From the NCBI RefSeq assembly GCF_040115645.1, contig NC_089549.1, positions 3,286,001 through 3,350,000 on the forward strand: a DNA stretch of 64,000 bases, read 5' to 3'. The stretch is from Euwallacea fornicatus. Its lineage: Eukaryota > Arthropoda > Insecta > Coleoptera > Curculionidae. The notes beneath the pieces were generated by a model. The model ran no database searches. It saw nothing but the letters and a program-made list of their open reading frames with translations, and was not told the origin of the DNA. Each line of letters starts with the position of its first letter. Position 1 is the first letter of the stretch. Of the stretch, positions 62,501 through 64,000 are shown one piece after another. Position numbers and translations under genes: made by a program.

Positions 62501-64000
62501 GGGAGCCCATGGGGTCGGTCGTAGGCACATAAAAAATACTCTAATTGCCAGACATCCTGATCAATATGCTTATCCCATACCACGTAAGATTACGTTATGT
62601 TTTCCGTCGTTTTTAAAAAGCTATTAAATCTAAAGTTATAATGCGGAATTTATTGCGTTGTTATGCAAATTTTATATATTTTCCAAGTTTTCGCTTAATA
62701 ACTTCAACTTTATTAGAATCGACTTAAAGTTTTATATTTTTTATAGTTCAAGTTCTGATATAAACCAAAATTTCAAAGTGCTGGGAATTTGACCGAAATG
62801 GCAGTAATCGTGAATTATGTATCAATATTCTCGCTTTGTTTCTTAAATATTTTAAGAAAAATTGTATGGTTTGTTGTTTTGTAGATACGACAAGACAGCC
62901 AAGATCAGATGAAGAAAATGGGAGAAATTACTTCTTTGTTACCCATGATGAAATGATGACTGATATTTCTGCTAATGAATATCTAGAATATGGGACTCAT
63001 GAAGACGCTATGTATGGAACAAAGGTTAGGATTTGATTTTCTTTTTTTTTATTTATTTAACGGTTCTGACATTCTGAAAATTATTGATTTCTGCATCTGT
63101 AACCGTTTTTTTTTTAATTTAAAGGAGCATTACAAAAATCTGCTAATAAAGCAAATAGCAAAGAAAACAATCGACCCGGTCTTCAGAGACAACGAGAAAT
63201 ATTTCAAAGTATTCCAACCCATCTACTGCACGTATTTCTGACTGTGGTGACTGAATGAATAACATATGATTATTTCGTAAAATTTATATCTTCCCCGTGG
63301 ACCTTCGTCTATTATTCTTTATGTTTTCTTTGGTTTTAGGCTTTATTTATGATAAAAATTGGAAAAACTTATTTTTTCGGATAGAAATTTATTTCTCCAA
63401 TTGTACAACATCAATCAAAAAAACACTCAAAACCGTTACGAAATGCTGATTTCAACTACACATTTCATGTTAGAATGAATCAAAAGTATGTTTATCGCGA
63501 ACTGGCTCTAATTTGACATGTATATTTTTTGGCATGCGTTTTTTTTCCACGCTGTATAACACAATTGGAAGCTATTAAAGTTAAAGCTAAATATTTCCGC
63601 AGCAACTTAATTAAATTGGTTTTAATGCAGCGCGTGACGTGGTTAAATCCACTTATTCATTTTTAAATTCCTTGAGAAGTTACCCCCAAGATACCGTTGG
63701 GATGACGTGAATCGTAAGTTCTTAGTGTCGACAACCCAAAAAGGGTAAAAAATTGCTGCTTATCTTATTTAATTCCAACATTAGCGAGTTTTTTGCATCT
63801 ATAGTTAAACGTCAATGGCATAAATAATCACAGGACTACAACTAAATTTTTTTATTTTGCAGCTGGATACAATTAGAAAAATCCATCAAGAAGGAAAAAT
63901 GGCTATTCTCGATGTGGAGCCGCAAGCCTTGAAGGTTCTCAGGACTGCCGAATTTGCACCCTACGTTGTGTTCATCGCAGCCCCGCAGCTGCAAAATATT
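50370..64000 (+). CDS. CASK: CASK (MAGUK scaffold), partial gene, 3' portion
   Basis: Nine exons join as 50370-50561, 56130-56294, 56346-56414, 58923-59021, 59585-59720, 62286-62405, 62461-62583, 62885-63024 and 63863-64000 (continues off the edge). The spliced product reads from the end of L27, through PDZ (RVRLVQFQKNTDEPM then GITLKMNEDG), SH3 (RAQFDYDPLEDD, HHWW) and HOOK (GRKKKQYKDKYLAKHN), into the guanylate-kinase domain (LLGAHGVGRRHI, YLEYGTHEDAMYGTK, LDVEPQALKVL). This domain order and wording is that of animal CASK, a membrane-associated scaffold. In known family members it links neurexin/syndecan tails (PDZ) to Mint, Veli/Lin-7 and protein 4.1. All exon phases are mutually compatible and every intron is GT-AG. 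The kinase domain and first L27 exons are not found in the window. The last visible residues are AAPQLQNI, with the remaining C-terminus beyond 64000. Recognition is from memory of the family, with no database search. Confidence 0.93.
51491..53148 (-). mobile_element. Tc1-like element with 224-bp TIRs, inside a CASK intron
   Basis: It is flanked by TA (51489-51490 and 53149-53150). The TIRs span 51491-51714 and 52925-53148 and are almost identical, with the inner ~150 bp nearly perfect and the outer ~75 bp carrying most mismatches. Each arm holds the motif TATTCGGACAC at its outer end (51507-51517) and its inner end (51704-51714; the right arm's inner copy has one change), a classical IR/DR arrangement of transposase binding sites. 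The transposase is on the minus strand, opposite to CASK. Length 1658 bp. Confidence 0.92.
51800..52760 (-). pseudogene. Broken Tc1-like transposase
   Basis: From 52734 down: HAKGRSYREIGNLLCVSKST, VGDIIRRLVQEDRIE and KINPGLSIPKLTADLLEYSG, the two HTH domains. A frameshift near 52395 leads to RKRCLAFAHEFVVKEKTYWE, VIFADEKKFNIFESDGRNMV (first catalytic Asp) and KYSGGSIMVWSCISAAGVG. Next come an in-frame TAA near 52080, then YQDNDPKHKSRLVQEYLLYN (second Asp) and SPDLNP, with the catalytic Glu region frameshifted. There is also a likely frameshift just after a possible start MKRKGKYISFDIRQ at about 52760. All catalytic motifs are traceable but at least three lesions block expression. Confidence 0.88.
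53265..53660 (+). pseudogene. Tc1-like transposase C-terminal relic, second family
   Basis: In broken + frames: YIQEVLEPVTIPYIQRIANM, LFQQDNA (second catalytic Asp), then HPRSPDLSPIEH-like residues at about 53435-53470 and MTGRRITTLENP, with a tail SMLRRVSKGVNSQSGYTHY. This is the common arthropod Tc1 tail (RYINEVLEPVVLPYLQ, FQQDNARPHVA, MPRRVAAVI). The N-terminal half is missing, and the stretch lies about 110 bp after the previous element. Confidence 0.72.
53661..54999. other. Intronic AT-rich DNA, possible further decayed repeat
   Basis: The phrase aacacccaatat occurs at about 53900 and about 54210, each after a T/A-rich run, like termini of an old DNA element, but no clear TIR pairing was found. 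No exon-like sequence. Confidence 0.35.
55000..55133. mobile_element. Probable transposon terminus in CASK intron
   Basis: Read on the minus strand from 55133, TATACAGGGTGGTCTAATTA has the TACAGGGTG-type end seen elsewhere in the window. The matching opposite end was not found, so this is likely a truncated element and its inner boundary is arbitrary. Confidence 0.4.
55134..56129. other. Remainder of the first visible CASK intron
   Basis: AT-rich intron sequence leading to the acceptor attttgcag at 56129. No repeat, exon or RNA gene recognised. Confidence 0.5.
56130..56294 (+). CDS. CASK: CASK exon: PDZ domain core
   Basis: 55 codons, phase 0/0, acceptor attttgcag, donor gtaaag. It encodes GITLKMNEDGKCIVARIMHG, then [20 protein letters not shown] and the helix GIPVANQSVGALQKIL. 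In CASK the GITL-type carboxylate-binding loop is carried by residues of the EPMGITL stretch spanning the junction with the previous exon. This is the main PDZ ligand groove, class II in the family. The downstream intron is only 51 nt, a multiple of three with no in-frame stop, so splicing failure here would not truncate the protein. Confidence 0.96.
56346..56414 (+). CDS. CASK: CASK exon: end of PDZ domain
   Basis: 23 codons, phase 0/0, acceptor tttttacag, donor gtaagt. It encodes [23 protein letters not shown], the last PDZ beta strand ([11 protein letters not shown]) plus a proline-containing linker. In vertebrate CASK a longer Ser/Thr-rich, alternatively spliced linker sits between this point and SH3. 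Here the linker is very short unless the candidate microexons in the next 2.5-kb intron are used. Confidence 0.95.
56415..58751. other. CASK intron between PDZ and SH3 exons
   Basis: 2.3 kb of AT-rich intron. A weak 27-nt phase-0 exon candidate lies at 56611-56637 (GAKRQPKIS, donor gtaaca). The low-complexity T-rich stretch at 58560-58730 precedes the stronger microexon candidate. No transposon recognised. Confidence 0.45.
58752..58781 (+). CDS. Candidate CASK microexon between PDZ and SH3
   Basis: A 30-nt open segment flanked by a long pyrimidine tract ending tttcctttag and by a perfect donor gtaagt. It is phase 0 on both sides, so it would insert LFRIKPLPVL between PPCE and IFVRAQF without changing frame. 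The remaining intron to the SH3 exon is 141 nt. In vertebrate CASK this same junction carries optional exons, which makes a regulated microexon plausible. No transcript evidence is available here. It could be a chance combination of splice-like sites. Confidence 0.5.
58923..59021 (+). CDS. CASK: CASK exon: first half of SH3 domain
   Basis: 33 codons, phase 0/0, acceptor gtgcatttcag, donor gtaagt. It encodes IFVRAQFDYDPLEDDLIPCA followed by QAGIAFKTGDILQ. The ALYDY-like strand is RAQFDYDP and the acidic RT-loop is EDDLIPC, as is usual for the MAGUK SH3, which is not a classical PxxP binder but folds together with the HOOK and GK segments. Confidence 0.95.
59585..59720 (+). CDS. CASK: CASK exon: second half of SH3, start of HOOK linker
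   Basis: 45 codons plus one base, entering at phase 0 and leaving at phase 1. Acceptor aatttttag, donor gtaatt. It encodes IISKDDHHWWQARKDQ, then AGSAGLIPSPELQEWRAACA and AMEKSKPEQ. The WW pair and the GLIPSPELQEW stretch are hallmarks of the CASK/p55 SH3. The downstream intron is about 2.6 kb and contains a possible 51-nt cassette with matching phase. Confidence 0.95.
59721..62001. other. CASK intron between SH3 and HOOK exons
   Basis: 2.3 kb, mostly AT-rich. A short GC-richer patch at about 60990-61080 (cgctgccgcctttacgtcgc) stands out but carries no recognisable exon in the CASK phase. An (AAT)n-like run is at about 60713-60728. No transposon recognised. Confidence 0.45.
62002..62052 (+). 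CDS. Candidate CASK cassette exon in the SH3-HOOK linker
   Basis: A 51-nt segment preceded by a T-rich tract ending gggctag and followed by a CAG|gtatac donor. Entered with the phase-1 G left by the 59585-59720 exon, it reads DFQKGCTSHANGCDGST with no stop and leaves phase 1, exactly what the 62286 exon needs. It would lie just before the basic HOOK motif GRKKKQ. The alternative phase-0 reading TSKKDAHHMLTDVMALQ is also open but incompatible with the neighbours. The acceptor is only moderate and there is no transcript evidence. Confidence 0.35.
62286..62405 (+). CDS. CASK: CASK exon: HOOK region
   Basis: 120 nt, phase 1 in and phase 1 out, acceptor gattttcag, donor gtaagt. With the split codon it reads VNCSIFGRKKKQYKDKYLAK, then HNAVFDQLDLVTYEEVVKLP. 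The basic GRKKKQ cluster is the family's protein 4.1/actin-linking HOOK site. YEEVVKL leads into the GK domain. The next intron is just 55 nt. The C of VNCS and the tribasic run match the arthropod form as I remember it. Confidence 0.96.
62461..62583 (+). CDS. CASK: CASK exon: GK domain P-loop
   Basis: 123 nt, phase 1/1, acceptor cggattgcag, donor gtaaga. It encodes MTDPAFQRKTLVLLGAHGVG, then RRHIKNTLIARHPDQYAYPI and P. The nucleotide-binding loop position reads GAHGVGR rather than a true guanylate-kinase GxxGxGKS/T, as in other MAGUKs, so the domain is a protein-interaction module and not an enzyme. The linker has TDPAFQRK, close to the fly-type insertion relative to the shorter vertebrate form. 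Confidence 0.96.
62885..63024 (+). CDS. CASK: CASK exon: GK domain GMP-binding region
   Basis: 140 nt, phase 1 in and phase 0 out, acceptor gttgttttgtag, donor gttagg. It reads H-TTRQPRSDEENGRNYFFVTH, then DEMMTDISANEYLEYGTHED and AMYGTK. HTTR, the YFFVTH/DEMM stretch and EYLEYG correspond to the GMP-binding half of the GK fold. The normal continuation is the exon at 63863 (LDTIRKI). A second acceptor 100 nt downstream offers a different, terminating continuation. Confidence 0.96.
63125..63241 (+). CDS. Candidate alternative terminal exon of CASK
   Basis: Directly after an acceptor with a run of T ending aatttaaag, a 38-codon open frame follows in the phase left by the 62885-63024 exon and ends in TGA. 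It begins EHYKNLLIKQIAKKTIDPVF and ends FQPIYCTYF. Splicing GTK|EHYKN would give a CASK form lacking the second half of GK (LDVEPQALK onward). Possible polyadenylation hexamers ATTAAA occur at 63574 and 63610, before the regular exon at 63863. The peptide resembles no domain I know. Its charged, protein-like composition stands out from the AT-rich intron around it, but a chance open frame is not excluded. Confidence 0.45.
   Translation, partial: EHYKNLLIKQIAKKTIDPVFRDNEKYFKVFQPIYCTYF
63863..64000 (+). CDS. CASK: CASK exon: second half of GK domain (cut by window end)
   Basis: 138 nt seen, phase 0 in, acceptor tttattttgcag. It encodes LDTIRKIHQEGKMAILDVEP, then QALKVLRTAEFAPYVVFIAA and PQLQNI. 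The ILDVEPQALKVLRTAEF stretch is strongly diagnostic of CASK. The coding frame is still open at the last base, so the exon's end and the C-terminal GK helix lie beyond the window. Confidence 0.96.
   Translation, partial: MDTIRKIHQEGKMAILDVEPQALKVLRTAEFAPYVVFIAAPQLQNI

Noticed and set aside
1..64000. tRNA, rRNA and CRISPR arrays
   Set aside because: No A-box/B-box pairs with a foldable clover-leaf, no rRNA-like blocks and no regularly spaced direct repeats were seen by eye. A covariance-model search was not possible here.

Overview
The window looks like nuclear DNA of an insect, possibly a beetle, although the sequence does not settle the order. It is visibly AT-rich, with very short coding-region introns (51-60 nt in places). 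It is full of Tc1/mariner-type DNA transposon relics. The only host gene I can recognise is an arthropod-type CASK (calcium/calmodulin-dependent serine kinase-like scaffold, a MAGUK). It lies on the + strand and runs off the right edge.

Right side, 50370-64000: nine CASK exons encode the end of the second L27 region, the PDZ, SH3 and HOOK segments, and most of the guanylate-kinase (GK) domain. Splice sites and phases agree throughout (phases 0,0,0,0,1,1,1,0 between consecutive exons). The last visible exon is cut by the window edge. The kinase and first L27 exons are not recognisable upstream, so they lie outside the window or were missed. Besides the constitutive exons there are four candidate splice variants: an in-frame 51-nt intron in the PDZ domain, a 30-nt phase-0 microexon between PDZ and SH3, a 51-nt phase-1 cassette in the SH3-HOOK linker, and a 38-codon alternative terminal exon that would end the protein inside the GK domain.

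Left and middle, 1-50369: no host exon is recognised. This DNA is either a large 5' CASK intron or intergenic. Landmarks are: two inverted Tc1-like copies (1-1173 and 8631-9785); small elements with terminal inverted repeats (TIRs) at 3510-4026, 5518-5894 and 14346-15270; transposase tails at about 6190-6450, 12992-13765 and 34705-35030; a nearly full-length mariner at 29463-30747; a non-LTR retrotransposon relic on the minus strand (about 32400-34600); a Tc1-like element with very long TIRs at about 35148-36724; a truncated Tc1-like element at 44531-45606; and a further transposase relic at about 45850-46800. Two more Tc1-like remnants (51491-53148 and 53265-53660) sit inside the first visible CASK intron. 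Every transposase reading frame seen is broken by stops, frameshifts or deletions, so none of these elements looks autonomous.

Their ages appear to differ. The arms of the inverted pair are almost identical, differing at two of 656 aligned bases, and then diverge abruptly, which suggests gene conversion or a recent rearrangement. Most other relics are strongly decayed. Between these landmarks the sequence is AT-rich non-coding DNA without features I can support.
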